Shown piece after piece: positions 52,540 to 62,976 of a DNA stretch of 64,000 nucleotides. Source of the stretch: Croceimicrobium sp963977415 (lineage in GTDB: Bacteria; Bacteroidota; Bacteroidia; Flavobacteriales; Schleiferiaceae). Under the pieces are notes generated by a model that worked only from the letters and a program-made list of their open reading frames with translations, searched no databases and was not told where the DNA came from. How positions within the stretch are numbered: the stretch's first letter is position 1; every line of letters starts with the position of its first letter. Where the stretch lies: positions 248,001-312,000 of the forward strand of contig CAXBOS010000004.1 of the NCBI GenBank assembly GCA_963977415.1. The letters are read 5' to 3'. Position numbers and translations under genes: made by a program.

Positions 52540-53682
52540 ATGAGATTTGAACTAACAGAAGAGCATTTGATGATTCAGCAGGCGGCAAGAGATTTTGCCC
52601 AAAATGAATTGTTACCAGGAGTGATTGAGCGCGATAGCAAACAAGAATTTCCTGCTGAGCAGATTAAGAAGATGGGAGAGCTCGGTTTTATGGGTATGAT
52701 GGTGGATCCTAAGTACAATGGTGCTGGATTAGACACAATCTCATATGTATTAGCCATGGAGGAAATCTCTAAGGTAGACGCCTCTGCTTCGGTAGTAATG
52801 AGTGTAAACAACAGCTTAGTTTGCTGGGGTTTAGAGAAATTCGGCACCGAAGAGCAAAAAGAAAAGTATTTGAAGCCCTTGGCGGCAGGAGAGAAGATTG
52901 GTGCCTTTTGCCTTTCTGAGCCCGAAGCGGGTTCTGATGCTACTTCACAAAGAACGACAGCAATAGATAAAGGCGATCATTATGTAATAAATGGCAACAA
53001 GAACTGGATTACCAATGGAAATTCAGCCTCTGTTTATTTAGTAATGGCCCAAACGGATGTGGAAAAAGGCCACCATGGAATTAACTGTCTTATCGTAGAA
53101 CGCGGAATGGAAGGTTTCGTAGTAGGTAAGAAAGAAGATAAAATGGGTATCCGAGGTTCTGACACACATTCTTTAATGTTCCAAGACGTTAAGGTACCCA
53201 AAGAAAATAGGCTTGGCGATGAAGGCTTCGGTTTTAAATTCGCCATGAAAGTACTAAGTGGTGGACGTATTGGTATTGCTGCCCAAGCCTTGGGTATTGC
53301 AAGCGGAGCTTATGAATTAGCTCTAAAGTATGCTAAAGAACGCGTTACTTTTGGCAAGCCAATTGGTATGCACCAAGGAGTAGGCTTTAAGTTAGCAGAA
53401 ATGGCTACCGAAATAGAAGCAGCTCGTTTAATGTGTTTGAAAGCGGCTTGGTTAAAAGATCAAGGAGAGAACTTTGATAAAGAAAGTGCCATGGCTAAAC
53501 TTTATGCATCAGATGTGGCTATGAAAACGACTGTAGAGGCAGTGCAGGTTCACGGTGGCTATGGTTATGTAAAAGAATACCATGTTGAGCGCCTAATGCG
53601 TGATGCGAAGATTACCCAGATTTACGAGGGGACCTCTGAAATTCAGAAAATTGTAATCTCTCGTGCTGTGTTAGCGGACTAG
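52540..53682 (+). CDS. Acyl-CoA dehydrogenase (short-chain type)
   Basis: FAD enzyme that introduces the 2,3 double bond in acyl-CoAs. 380 residues, standard length. The signatures GAFCLSEPEAGSDATS and the C-terminal catalytic Glu363 in IYEGTSEIQ are present. It is most like butyryl-/short-chain acyl-CoA dehydrogenases. Single-gene unit with its own -7 box and terminator. No electron-transfer flavoprotein genes are nearby. Confidence 0.95.
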   Translation: MRFELTEEHLMIQQAARDFAQNELLPGVIERDSKQEFPAEQIKKMGELGFMGMMVDPKYNGAGLDTISYVLAMEEISKVDASASVVMSVNNSLVCWGLEKFGTEEQKEKYLKPLAAGEKIGAFCLSEPEAGSDATSQRTTAIDKGDHYVINGNKNWITNGNSASVYLVMAQTDVEKGHHGINCLIVERGMEGFVVGKKEDKMGIRGSDTHSLMFQDVKVPKENRLGDEGFGFKFAMKVLSGGRIGIAAQALGIASGAYELALKYAKERVTFGKPIGMHQGVGFKLAEMATEIEAARLMCLKAAWLKDQGENFDKESAMAKLYASDVAMKTTVEAVQVHGGYGYVKEYHVERLMRDAKITQIYEGTSEIQKIVISRAVLAD

Positions 53683-53701
53683 TTGAGATAAAGCATAAAA
53701 G

Positions 53702-53739
53702 AAAAGCGGCCTTCATATTAATATGAGGCCGCTTTTTTT
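53702..53739 (+). terminator. Terminator between acyl-CoA dehydrogenase and murF
   Basis: AAAGCGGCCTTCATAT and ATATGAGGCCGCTTT form a long stem with one bulge and a T-run of seven. It serves the dehydrogenase on the plus strand and can also act on murF transcripts from the other side. Confidence 0.88.
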
Positions 53740-53752
53740 ATTAGAGATAGGC

Positions 53753-55033
53753 TTACAATAGATCTGCCGCTTTTTCGAGTTGCATGCTTCGGCTCCCTTT
53801 TAGTAGAATCATTTTACCGCTTGGCTTACTTTCTTTGAGAAAGGTAATTAAATCGTTGGTGCTTGAAAAACGAATGGCCTCAGACTCAGTCTTCATAAAG
53901 GCCTTACCCACTAAAAGTACTTGCTCAAAATCGAACTTACCTGCATTATCTGCAGCCTTTTGGTGTTCTTCTTCACTATATACTCCCAGTTCAAACATAT
54001 CGCCTAAAATTACCCACTTCGCCTTGTTTTCTGTTTTTAGCGTAGCAAAATTTTCTAATGAAACCTGCACGCTACTAGGATTGGCATTGTAATAATCTCG
54101 CAATAGCATATTCGCTTTACCTTGATCTAGCTGCGAACGGTTATTATTGGGTTTATATAATTCAATGCCTGCTTTTATTTGCTCGGGGCTCAAACCGAAA
54201 TAGGAGGCTAAGCTAATGGCAATGGAGATATTATTAAAGTTGTACTGTCCTGTTAACTGCGAGTAAATTTCTAAGCCAGAAAATTTAGCACTAATGAAAT
54301 TGGTGTCGCTTGAACTAGGCTCAATGATAAAATCAGCTTGCTCGACCTTGCCAAAAGTTATTTGAGTAAGGCCTTTACTCTTTTCCATTTGTATGGGGTC
54401 ATCTAGGTTTACTAAAGCCTTTTTACCATGCTTACGCAGATGATCATATAGTTCGCTTTTACCTTTTATAACGCCTTCTACGCCGCCAAAGCCTTCTAAA
54501 TGAGCTTTGCCATAATTGGTAATTAGTCCGATATCGGGTAGGGCAAGAGCGCTTAAAAATGCGATTTCTTTTTGGGCATTAGCCCCCATTTCAATGACGG
54601 CAATTTCATCATCATTAGTGATACTAAGAAGGCTTAGAGGCACACCAATATGATTGTTTAAATTACCCTTGGTGTAAGCTACCCGATATTTTTGTTTTAG
54701 AGCAGCAACAATCAACTCTTTGGTAGTGGTTTTGCCATTGCTGCCAGTGAGGGCTATTAAGGGAATGCTTAATGACTGACGGTGAAAGACAGCCAAATTC
54801 TGAAGGCATGTTAAGACATCATCAACAAGGATAGTATTACTTTCTAATTGGGCTTTCGAATCATCAATAACGCAATAACTAGCTCCTTTTGCTAAGGCCT
54901 GTTTACAATATTGATTTCCATCGAAAGAAGGACCTTTTAAGGCAAAGTAAATTTGTCCTGCTATAATACTGCGAGTATCGGTAGACACTCCCTGAGACTT
55001 TAATAATAACTGGTGTAGCTTAGAAATTTCCAT
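53753..55033 (-). CDS. murF: UDP-MurNAc-tripeptide D-alanyl-D-alanine ligase
   Basis: Last step of cytoplasmic peptidoglycan precursor synthesis. 426 residues; P-loop TGSNGKTTTKE from residue 96, IEMGANAQKEI and DYYNANPSSV are MurF signatures. gldJ is directly upstream on the same strand, as is known in flavobacteria. The ATG follows directly on the U7 tract of the gldJ terminator, so murF would be made from read-through transcripts. Confidence 0.95.
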   Translation of the reverse strand: MEISKLHQLLLKSQGVSTDTRSIIAGQIYFALKGPSFDGNQYCKQALAKGASYCVIDDSKAQLESNTILVDDVLTCLQNLAVFHRQSLSIPLIALTGSNGKTTTKELIVAALKQKYRVAYTKGNLNNHIGVPLSLLSITNDDEIAVIEMGANAQKEIAFLSALALPDIGLITNYGKAHLEGFGGVEGVIKGKSELYDHLRKHGKKALVNLDDPIQMEKSKGLTQITFGKVEQADFIIEPSSSDTNFISAKFSGLEIYSQLTGQYNFNNISIAISLASYFGLSPEQIKAGIELYKPNNNRSQLDQGKANMLLRDYYNANPSSVQVSLENFATLKTENKAKWVILGDMFELGVYSEEEHQKAADNAGKFDFEQVLLVGKAFMKTESEAIRFSSTNDLITFLKESKPSGKMILLKGSRSMQLEKAADLL

Positions 55034-55060
55034 AAAAAAACCCTGACGTTTATGTCAGGG
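55034..55060 (-). terminator. gldJ terminator whose U-tract abuts the murF start codon
   Basis: CCCTGAC (55041-55047) pairs with GTCAGGG (55054-55060) around a 6-base loop; on the minus strand seven U follow, then ATG of murF with no gap. Confidence 0.88.
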
Positions 55061-55069
55061 TCAAATATC

Positions 55070-56656
55070 TTAATTATAACGATAACGTTTAAACTTATCT
55101 TTCTTCGGCTTGCTGCCGCGTTTCTCTCGGTCTTCATCTTGATTTTGGAATCCAACACGATCCATTGCACAACGGAAGCCGATAAAGTCTGTTGATTGAT
55201 CCTCTTCTAGGAAGCGACGAGTACCTGGGCTTAACCAGTAAGCATTGTCTTTCCAGCTACCACCTTTGTAAACACGGGTAGTATTTCCAACTAAGGTAGT
55301 TTGTGAGTAATCGTACATTAAAGCTTCACCTTCTTCTGTCTCTGTGTCGTAATACTGTGAAGACTGCTTATCACCATCGATAAAGTCGCGATAATCAGAT
55401 TTTTTGTAGTTACGACGATTTAAGTTTTCCTCTTCGGTAACATCTCTAACAGGAAGTTCACCGGGTAAGCGCACGATACTAGAATCGCTAGCATATTGTG
55501 GTTCTTGTAAAACCTCTAATGCCCCTAAGCCTTGATAGTCCTGATCCCATGTTTGGAATTCGTTTCCACGGAAAGGATTTAAACCAGTCATATCTTCTAA
55601 AGATAAAGGACGGTAAACATCTAAAACCCATTCGGCCACGTTACCAGCCATATCATATAAGCCATAATCATTGGGAGGATAGAACTTTACTTGCATGGTC
55701 GTAGCGGCTTGGTCATTTAACCATCCACCGGTTCCCATAAAGTCACCTTTACCGCGCTTGAAGTTGGCCAACATGTCTCCTCTGTTTTTCTTGTCAGGGT
55801 TTCTAGAAGAACCACCATTCCACGTGAATTTGTTTGCATCAGTTACGCGGTTGTAAACTCGGTTTCCAGCGTTTCCGTAAGCGGCATATTCCCACTCAGC
55901 TTCTGTTGGTAGACGATATTTAGGAAGTAAGATACCATCTTCAATACGCACTGGTCGACCTTCGTCACCATAAGCACTATTGGGATTGTTATCCTTTAAA
56001 CCTTTTTTGTTTTGTTGAGCGTACTCACCGCTTTTGTATAGATATACTTCAGTGTTGAAATGATCTGCATCCGATTGATCTGGGAATTCATTGAAAATAC
56101 CCTCTCTAATCAAAATGTTTTCATTTACACGATCCGTTCTCCAAGAGCAAAACTTCATTGCTTGAATCCAACTTACCCCTACAACTGGGTAAAAATTATA
56201 AGCTGGGTGACGGAAATAGTTTTCCACATACATTTCGTTGTAGGCTAATTGAGTTCTCCAAACTAAGGTGTCTGGAAGAGCAGTGCGTAGGATTTCTGGG
56301 TAATAGTCAATATCAAATACACGACGAATCCAATAAAGGTATTCGCGATAATCAGTATTGGTAATTTCGTTTTCATCAATGTAGAAAGACTGCACTGATA
56401 CCTTGCGAGGGATATTGTCCCAATCTTGGTAAACGTCTTGCTCTACACGACCCATAGTGAAGGTTCCTCCTTCTACAAATACGAGTCCTGGTCCAGTTTC
56501 TTGGCCATCATAGTCTGTGTTTACGCTGAAGCCACCATTGTCGCTATCATTGTAAGACCAGCCTGTTGCATTACTTTTGTCGCCACCGCAGGAGCTAAAA
56601 AGAAAGAGCCCCGCCAATGCTGGGCTAATGCTGCGTATAAACTTAAGTTTATTCAT
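55070..56656 (-). CDS. gldJ: Gliding motility / T9SS lipoprotein GldJ
   Basis: 528-residue lipoprotein (Cys23 in LFSSC) of the formylglycine-generating-enzyme fold, part of the type IX secretion and gliding machinery in the periplasm. It has the GldJ-type N-terminus (ATGWSYNDSDNGGFSVNT, EGGTFTMGRVEQDVYQDWDN) and HPAYNFYPVVGVSWIQAMKFCSWRTDRVNE, rather than the GldK pattern. The RLPTEEEWEYAA core and a charged C-terminus (KRGSKPKKDKFKRYRYN) follow. murF lies downstream, PorP-like upstream by 29 bases. Confidence 0.93.
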   Translation of the reverse strand: MNKLKFIRSISPALAGLFLFSSCGGDKSNATGWSYNDSDNGGFSVNTDYDGQETGPGLVFVEGGTFTMGRVEQDVYQDWDNIPRKVSVQSFYIDENEITNTDYREYLYWIRRVFDIDYYPEILRTALPDTLVWRTQLAYNEMYVENYFRHPAYNFYPVVGVSWIQAMKFCSWRTDRVNENILIREGIFNEFPDQSDADHFNTEVYLYKSGEYAQQNKKGLKDNNPNSAYGDEGRPVRIEDGILLPKYRLPTEAEWEYAAYGNAGNRVYNRVTDANKFTWNGGSSRNPDKKNRGDMLANFKRGKGDFMGTGGWLNDQAATTMQVKFYPPNDYGLYDMAGNVAEWVLDVYRPLSLEDMTGLNPFRGNEFQTWDQDYQGLGALEVLQEPQYASDSSIVRLPGELPVRDVTEEENLNRRNYKKSDYRDFIDGDKQSSQYYDTETEEGEALMYDYSQTTLVGNTTRVYKGGSWKDNAYWLSPGTRRFLEEDQSTDFIGFRCAMDRVGFQNQDEDREKRGSKPKKDKFKRYRYN

Positions 56657-56685
56657 ATGCCTATAATACTCTTTAAATATCTAAA

Positions 56686-57669
56686 CTAAAACTTAGGACA
56701 ATTTATTGCCTTGGTCTTCTTTCTAATTGTTCTACATGGTAATCTGTAGTTCAACGAGATTTCATGTGCGCCACCAAGATCATTGTTTAAACCAGACACG
56801 GTAAAGTCGTAACTATAACCAACACCCCATTGTCCTTCTATTGGGGCATAACCTAGCAATATTACTATTGCATCAGGATTGAAGGAACTTACTCGATAAC
56901 CTAAACCACCGCTGATATCTCCTCTTGCGAAAGATATGTTAGAAGTGAGTTGATTGTAAGGACCTTGGTTTTGGTAAACAACATTAGGAAGAAGATAATT
57001 TTGAAGATCAGTGTAAAGACGCTTGCGGCCTAAAGGTATGATCAAACCAGCATGAGCTGCAATTTTGGTTGGTAATTTATCCTGAACAAAGAAACCAACA
57101 TCAGGTGAAGTTAAATGTGAAGCAGCTACACCAAAATAAAATTTCTCGGTATATCCAATCAAACCAGCGCTTAGGTCTACTACACCCGCAGTATTATTAC
57201 CTGGAGGTACTTCACTCGATTCTCTCACAAACCCAAAGTAAGGATCAATTTGATCGGGGAAAGTAAAACTATTCCAGTTTAAGTTAATTTGACGGTAACC
57301 AGCTTGGAAGCCAGCTAAAACCGTAAACTTTCTGGAAGCTTTTAAGTGATAGGAGTAAGCAACTGCAACATCGGTAGTTGCAAAGGCTCCATCACCCGCC
57401 TCATCTTGCATAAGCATGATAGCCAAACCACCATTTAAGCTTTCTACATACTGATCGTAGGTAGCACTATAGGTTTGGTAAATGCTTAGTACGGGGTACT
57501 GATTACGGTAATTTAAACTTACTCGAGGACACTTTGAAGTACCGGCAAAAGCAGGGTTCAAGTAGATCGGGTTAGCGTAAAATTGACTGAAATGCGCATC
57601 CTGCGCCTTAAGCATAGAGCCTAGGCCTAAAACGAAGATCGCCGTAAGGGTTAGTAGTTTCTTATTCAT
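56686..57669 (-). CDS. PorP/SprF-family type IX secretion outer-membrane protein
   Basis: 327 residues from ATG 57669 with a signal peptide (cleavage after LKAQ, residue 22). It starts DAHFSQFYANPIYLNPAFAGT, the hallmark of PorP/SprF proteins. It ends in beta-barrel-like strands. The family helps deliver or anchor T9SS cargo and forms part of the PorK/N/P/E-type complex; SprF-like members serve one cargo each. It is probably co-transcribed with gldJ. Confidence 0.92.
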   Translation of the reverse strand: MNKKLLTLTAIFVLGLGSMLKAQDAHFSQFYANPIYLNPAFAGTSKCPRVSLNYRNQYPVLSIYQTYSATYDQYVESLNGGLAIMLMQDEAGDGAFATTDVAVAYSYHLKASRKFTVLAGFQAGYRQINLNWNSFTFPDQIDPYFGFVRESSEVPPGNNTAGVVDLSAGLIGYTEKFYFGVAASHLTSPDVGFFVQDKLPTKIAAHAGLIIPLGRKRLYTDLQNYLLPNVVYQNQGPYNQLTSNISFARGDISGGLGYRVSSFNPDAIVILLGYAPIEGQWGVGYSYDFTVSGLNNDLGGAHEISLNYRLPCRTIRKKTKAINCPKF

Positions 57670-57875
57670 ACTCTCTTGAGAGTTTCGGGTACAATGATAC
57701 AAATATTTGAGAATACATCACTAATTTTAATATCATCCTCCCAGAAAAAATCAATATTTCTTGAATCAATATTTATAGAACCAATTTTCGCAGCTAAAAG
57801 TATATAATCTAATTAGGAATGCGCACTTTTTCATATGATCTTTCGTTAATCTTGCAGTAAATAATATGAATTTTT

Positions 57876-60800
57876 ATGGATAGAATGCGAGGACTGTACC
57901 GATTTACTTTTGTTTTTCTAGCGATGTTTTCGTTGTATACTCTTAAAAGTCAAGATAATAAGGCTAAGGTTTATGCAATTAATTGGTTGGAACCTTTAGC
58001 AGTTGGGCCAGAGAAGCTTCAAAAGCAAATATACTTTGAGGGGGCAGATTTTGATGCAGAGAACCCGACTGTGCCAAAATTTTGCAGTAAAGTACCCGCA
58101 AATTTTTCGAAAAGCAGAGGACTGGTCCTAACTAATCTTAAATGGGAAGCTATCCCTTCCAATCAATTAGGAGCATTCAGTCAATTTAGCTTTGCCGCGC
58201 AAATAGAAATTGAATTAGGTAGAGGCTTTTCACGAGAGGCGGGTCCTCAATTGAGCTTTTGCTTTTATCCATTCGCTCTTCGCAATGGAGTTAAGAGTAG
58301 ATTGGTTTCTTTCTCCTTACAGTCTTCAGCAGAGGTCTTACCAAGCCTGGAAGAAAGTGTCTCTTACTCAAAGAAGTTAAATAATTCATTATTGGATGCC
58401 GAAGGATGGCATAAGTTATCGGTTGCTGAAACGGGCATGTATAAGATTACGCCTAGTTTTTTAACCAATAATAATATAAGCAGCTCAGAGGTAGCAATTA
58501 GTGAAATTCGAGTAGCAGGAAATGGTGGAGGAATGCTGGCAGAAGCTTTTAGTGCTAATCGCCCGGTAGATATTGTTGAGCAAGCCTTAAAAGTGACAGA
58601 TGTAAATGGGGATGGCCTTTTTAATGGTAATGATTATATCCTATTTTATGCTCAAGGGCCACATACTTTTTCATATAATTCAGGAGGAGATCGCTATGAT
58701 TATGGCAATAATATTTATCGAGATCTAAACTATTATTTCATCAATGTAAACGGAGGAGGTAAGTCCCCCAGTCCACAAGCTAGTCTCAGTAATCCTCAAC
58801 AGCAAGTAAATGCCTTCGACGACTTTGCTGCAGTAGAAGACGATAATGTAAATTTAGTAGGTACTGGGCGCCAGTGGTTTGGTGACGTTTTTGAATTCAC
58901 CCTCAGCTACAATTACAGTTTTAACTTTCCGAATGTTATTACCAATGAGCCCGCAAAGCTGTTAGTAGACGTGGTAGGTAGGTCTAGTTCTAATAATACA
59001 GTGATCAATACCAGATATGCGAATCAACAAATTCTAAGCAATTCCATACCAGCCTATCAAACTTTTGGCGACTATCCAAATTTCGTTGAACGCTCACAGC
59101 AGCGCACAAGCTTTTTGCCTCAGGGCGCAAATATCACGCTAAATTTGAGCTACGATAATAGTGCGAATCCCAGCGCTGTGGCTTGGTTAGATAGGGTGGT
59201 TCTCAATGTTCGTCGGCAATTATCATTTGCTGGAATTGCCAATTCGCTACAATTTAGAGATTCTCGTTCGGTCGCTGCAGGCAATCGAATCGAATATAGT
59301 ATTTCCCAGCCGCCCCCAAACCTCTTCATTTGGGATGTTACTGATGTTGCGAATATTGCAGAAATTTCAGGGTCTTACCAAACGGATGGTTCATACAGCT
59401 TTGTGGCAGATGCTAGTAGTTTAAAAGAATATGTGGCTTTTACTGGTAGTAATTTTAATACTCCCACTTATGTAGAAGCGATTGAAGCTCAGAATCTACA
59501 CGGAATGCCAATTCCGGAAATGATTGTAATTAGTCATAGCAATTTTCTTCCAGCGGCAGAAGATTTAGCCGCTTTCCATTCTGATCAAGAAAATGTAGCT
59601 TCTTCCGTTGTAAGTTTAGAACAGGTTTATAATGAATATGGCAGTGGCGGTGCCGACATTACCGCCATTCGCGATTTTATTAAAGACCTTTACGATCGTT
59701 CAACGAATAATCGCTTCAAATATGTTCTCCTTTTTGGGGATGCTTCTTATGATTATAAGGATCGCCTCAGTGGCAACACTAATTATATTCCCACTTATCA
59801 ATCGAGCTTTTCTTTTTCCTTAGGTTCATCCTTTATTACGGACGATTATTTTGCCTACATGAATGTTGGTGAGGCCATCAATTTTAATGGTGCGGTAATG
59901 GATTTGGGATTAGGTCGGATTCCAGTTGAAACCTTGAGCCAAGCTCAATCTTATGTAGATAAGATTAAAAGATACGTGGCGGGGCAAGATCGTTTTGGTG
60001 ATTGGCGAAATCGCATTCTTTTAATGGCTGACGACGTGGATGAACTTTGGGAGCGTTCTTACTTTGTACCAAAGTCAGAATCGCTAGAAGCACGCGCAAA
60101 GGCAACTTCCGGTTCTTATAATGTCGAGAAAATTTATCTAGACGCTTATCAGCAGCAAACAACTACGGGTAGTCAAAGTTATCCAGAAGCTCGTCGTGAT
60201 ATGTATCGCAAAGTCCAAAGAGGGTGCTTGTTAACCAACTATATCGGTCATGGGGGTGAAATTGGTCTTGCTTCAGAAAGGCTTTTACAATTAGTGGATG
60301 TAACTTCTTGGTCTAACAAGGATGCACTTTCTTTATTTCTTACCATCACATGTGAATTTACTCGCTTCGATGATCCTAAGCGCGTATCTGCCGGCGAGCT
60401 ATTACTTTTAAATCCCAATGGTGGTGCAATAGCACTGCTTTCTACCACTAGAGTGGTGGGAGTGCAAGGTGCAGTAGACCTTAATAGTGCAATATTTGAC
60501 ACAATTTTGGTTCGCCCAGATGGCAATCCCCAAACACTAGGTCAGATTATCAGAGCCGCCAAAAACGACTCCTATGTTATTGGCAGATCTACTAAAACAA
60601 AATTTTCATTAATCGGCGACCCAGCTTTGCGGTTAGCCGTTCCATACTACAAGGTTAATACTAGTACCTTAAACGGAAAGCCAATAAATGCTGCTCTTCA
60701 GGATACAGCAAAGGCACTTTCATTAGTTCAAATTACTGGTGAGGTTGCGGATTTAAACGGTTTGAAACTTTCAGATTTTGACGGAGTTTTAAGTGTAAGT

Positions 60801-61736
60801 GTCTTCGATAAAGTGGCACAGCGGCAAACCTTAGTTAATGATGGTGTAGGTTCGCCAGTCGGATTTAAAGATCAGAGCTCTTTGATTTATCGAGGTAAAG
60901 TGCAAGTCTCGAAAGGGGATTTTAGCTTCGAATTTAGAGTGCCGCTAGGGATAAACTATCAATTTGGAAATGGCAGAATTAGCTACTATTCTTTTGATGC
61001 ACAAGAACGCGATGCCTCAGGATATTACGACAGTATCGTAGTAGGCGGATATAATGAAAATGCCCCCATCGACAATATCGGACCCGAAATAGAATTGTTT
61101 ATGAATGATGCTTCTTTCGTAAGAGGTGGAATCACAGGTGAATCTCCCTTTATATATGCACGTTTGACTGATTCAGCCGGAATCAATACCGTAGGAAATG
61201 GGGTGGGGCAAGATTTACGAGCAGTTCTAAATAATAAAACGGATCAGCCTTATATATTAAATGAGTTTTATGAAGCGGATTTAAACTCCTACCGTTCGGG
61301 CGAGGTAAGGTACCAACTATTTGATTTAGATCCAGGTGATTATACAATTGAGATGCGAGCTTTCGATATCTATAACAATCCCACCGAGGTTAGCACCGAT
61401 TTTGTTGTAGCCGAAAGTGCGGATTTAGCCTTGAAGAGGGTACTTAATTATCCGAACCCTTTTACCACTTATACCGAGTTTCAATTTGAACATAACCGCG
61501 CCAATCAAAATCTTGAAGTACAAGTACAGATTTTCACTGTTTCTGGAAAACTTGTTAAAACAATAAATCAAGAGATAAATTCATTAGGTAATCGCGTAAC
61601 TGGAATTAAATGGGACGGACTTGATGATTATGGCGATAAAATCGGGAAAGGCGTATATATTTACCGATTAAAAGTAAGAAGCCAGCTCGATAATAGTCAA
61701 GCCGATGAATATGAAAAGCTAGTTATTCTACGTTAA
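57876..61736 (+). CDS. porU: Type IX secretion sortase PorU
   Basis: Gingipain-related (C25) cysteine peptidase that removes the C-terminal signal of T9SS cargo and attaches it to the surface. 1,286 residues, start ATG 57876 with a signal-like first helix. The catalytic His792 is in YIGHGGEIG and Cys826 in LTITCEFTRFDDP. FGDASYDYKDR is also characteristic. It ends in a T9SS-type C-terminal domain (LNYPNPFTTY to KLVILR), as other PorU proteins do. It is followed by porV. Confidence 0.95.
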   Translation: MDRMRGLYRFTFVFLAMFSLYTLKSQDNKAKVYAINWLEPLAVGPEKLQKQIYFEGADFDAENPTVPKFCSKVPANFSKSRGLVLTNLKWEAIPSNQLGAFSQFSFAAQIEIELGRGFSREAGPQLSFCFYPFALRNGVKSRLVSFSLQSSAEVLPSLEESVSYSKKLNNSLLDAEGWHKLSVAETGMYKITPSFLTNNNISSSEVAISEIRVAGNGGGMLAEAFSANRPVDIVEQALKVTDVNGDGLFNGNDYILFYAQGPHTFSYNSGGDRYDYGNNIYRDLNYYFINVNGGGKSPSPQASLSNPQQQVNAFDDFAAVEDDNVNLVGTGRQWFGDVFEFTLSYNYSFNFPNVITNEPAKLLVDVVGRSSSNNTVINTRYANQQILSNSIPAYQTFGDYPNFVERSQQRTSFLPQGANITLNLSYDNSANPSAVAWLDRVVLNVRRQLSFAGIANSLQFRDSRSVAAGNRIEYSISQPPPNLFIWDVTDVANIAEISGSYQTDGSYSFVADASSLKEYVAFTGSNFNTPTYVEAIEAQNLHGMPIPEMIVISHSNFLPAAEDLAAFHSDQENVASSVVSLEQVYNEYGSGGADITAIRDFIKDLYDRSTNNRFKYVLLFGDASYDYKDRLSGNTNYIPTYQSSFSFSLGSSFITDDYFAYMNVGEAINFNGAVMDLGLGRIPVETLSQAQSYVDKIKRYVAGQDRFGDWRNRILLMADDVDELWERSYFVPKSESLEARAKATSGSYNVEKIYLDAYQQQTTTGSQSYPEARRDMYRKVQRGCLLTNYIGHGGEIGLASERLLQLVDVTSWSNKDALSLFLTITCEFTRFDDPKRVSAGELLLLNPNGGAIALLSTTRVVGVQGAVDLNSAIFDTILVRPDGNPQTLGQIIRAAKNDSYVIGRSTKTKFSLIGDPALRLAVPYYKVNTSTLNGKPINAALQDTAKALSLVQITGEVADLNGLKLSDFDGVLSVSVFDKVAQRQTLVNDGVGSPVGFKDQSSLIYRGKVQVSKGDFSFEFRVPLGINYQFGNGRISYYSFDAQERDASGYYDSIVVGGYNENAPIDNIGPEIELFMNDASFVRGGITGESPFIYARLTDSAGINTVGNGVGQDLRAVLNNKTDQPYILNEFYEADLNSYRSGEVRYQLFDLDPGDYTIEMRAFDIYNNPTEVSTDFVVAESADLALKRVLNYPNPFTTYTEFQFEHNRANQNLEVQVQIFTVSGKLVKTINQEINSLGNRVTGIKWDGLDDYGDKIGKGVYIYRLKVRSQLDNSQADEYEKLVILR

Positions 61737-61757
61737 GCTCCTTAATTATTATTAATC

Positions 61758-61765
61758 TATTTTTG
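61758..61765 (+). promoter_or_regulatory. Possible -7 box upstream of porV
   Basis: TATTTTTG matches TAnnTTTG, 18 bases before the porV ATG. It could give porV an extra promoter apart from porU read-through. Confidence 0.35.
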
Positions 61766-61783
61766 CCAACCGATTAAAAACAA

Positions 61784-62971
61784 ATGATGAAACACTTTAT
61801 TGCGTGTTTGCTCGCTTTAACTATTACAACAGGAAGCCTTAAGGCTCAATTTGGTGGTCTTGAAGGAGATGGAAGTTATTTTGAATCTTTAAGAACCATA
61901 TCCACTGCAGTGCCAATTATTGCAGTTTCCCCTGATGCACGTGCAGGAGGAATGGGTGACGTAGGAGTAGCAACGATTCCCGATGTGAATGCAATCTATT
62001 GGAATACGGCCAAACTAGCCTTTCTCGAAGAAGGTACTCGTTCTTTGTCTTTATCGTATACCCCATGGCTTAATCGCTTAGTGAACGATATCAACTTAGC
62101 ACATGTATCCTATGCTTTTAAATTTGATGATAAGCAAGGACTTGCTCTAGCGATGCGCTATTTTTCTTTAGGCGAAATAAATTTCCGCGATGAAAACAAT
62201 AGCCCCCAAGGAACAGGCCAACCTTATGAGCTTACTCTAAATGCTGGTTATGGACTAAAGTTAAGTGATTATTTTAGCATGGGAGTTGGGCTTAGATTCA
62301 TTTATAGCGATTTAACTAACGGCTTGCAAACAGCAGGAATTGAAACGACTCCAGGCTCATCTATCGCTGCGGATTTAGGATTTTACTACCAAGGAAAGCG
62401 TATCAGTATGGGGGGCGGTCAGTACCAAAGTTTCTCAGCAGGATTAAATGTTAGCAATGTAGGTGGGAAAATTTCCTACGGTACCTCACAAGAATCTGCT
62501 GATTTTTTACCTGCTAATATGCGTTTAGGTGCTGGCTATCATTTAGAGATTGATCGTTATAATAAATTCTCATTTTACGCGGATTTAAACAAACTTCTTG
62601 TACCCACCCCGCCGGTTAGAGATGACAATGGGGATATTATCGCAGGATTGGATGATAATGTTTCTCCTTTTGCCGGTATTTTTCAGTCATTTAATGATGC
62701 TCCTGGTGGCTTTTCAGAAGAGCTAGAAGAAATAATTTACAATGCTGGAGTAGAATATTGGTACGATAGTAAATTTGCTTTTCGCGGAGGTTACCAATTT
62801 GAAGATTCTCAAAAAGGAGGAAGACAATACTTTACTATTGGCTTGGGAATTCAATATAATGTATTCGGATTGGATTTTGCCTATTTGATCCCAGCATCAC
62901 CAGTGGTGCGATCTCCATTAGAAAATACTTTACGTTTCAGCCTGCTCTTCAATTTTGAGCAAGGAGAATAA
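61784..62971 (+). CDS. porV: Type IX secretion outer-membrane protein PorV
   Basis: 395 residues with a signal peptide (cleavage near SLKAQ). It is a FadL-like beta-barrel shuttle that carries cargo from the secretion channel to PorU. RAGGMGDVGVATIPDVNAIYWNTAKLAFL matches the family, and the C-terminus ends in a barrel strand (LRFSLLFNFEQ). Its pairing with porU is the conserved flavobacterial order. cdd begins 5 bases later. Confidence 0.95.
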   Translation: MMKHFIACLLALTITTGSLKAQFGGLEGDGSYFESLRTISTAVPIIAVSPDARAGGMGDVGVATIPDVNAIYWNTAKLAFLEEGTRSLSLSYTPWLNRLVNDINLAHVSYAFKFDDKQGLALAMRYFSLGEINFRDENNSPQGTGQPYELTLNAGYGLKLSDYFSMGVGLRFIYSDLTNGLQTAGIETTPGSSIAADLGFYYQGKRISMGGGQYQSFSAGLNVSNVGGKISYGTSQESADFLPANMRLGAGYHLEIDRYNKFSFYADLNKLLVPTPPVRDDNGDIIAGLDDNVSPFAGIFQSFNDAPGGFSEELEEIIYNAGVEYWYDSKFAFRGGYQFEDSQKGGRQYFTIGLGIQYNVFGLDFAYLIPASPVVRSPLENTLRFSLLFNFEQGE

Positions 62972-62976
62972 TAAGA

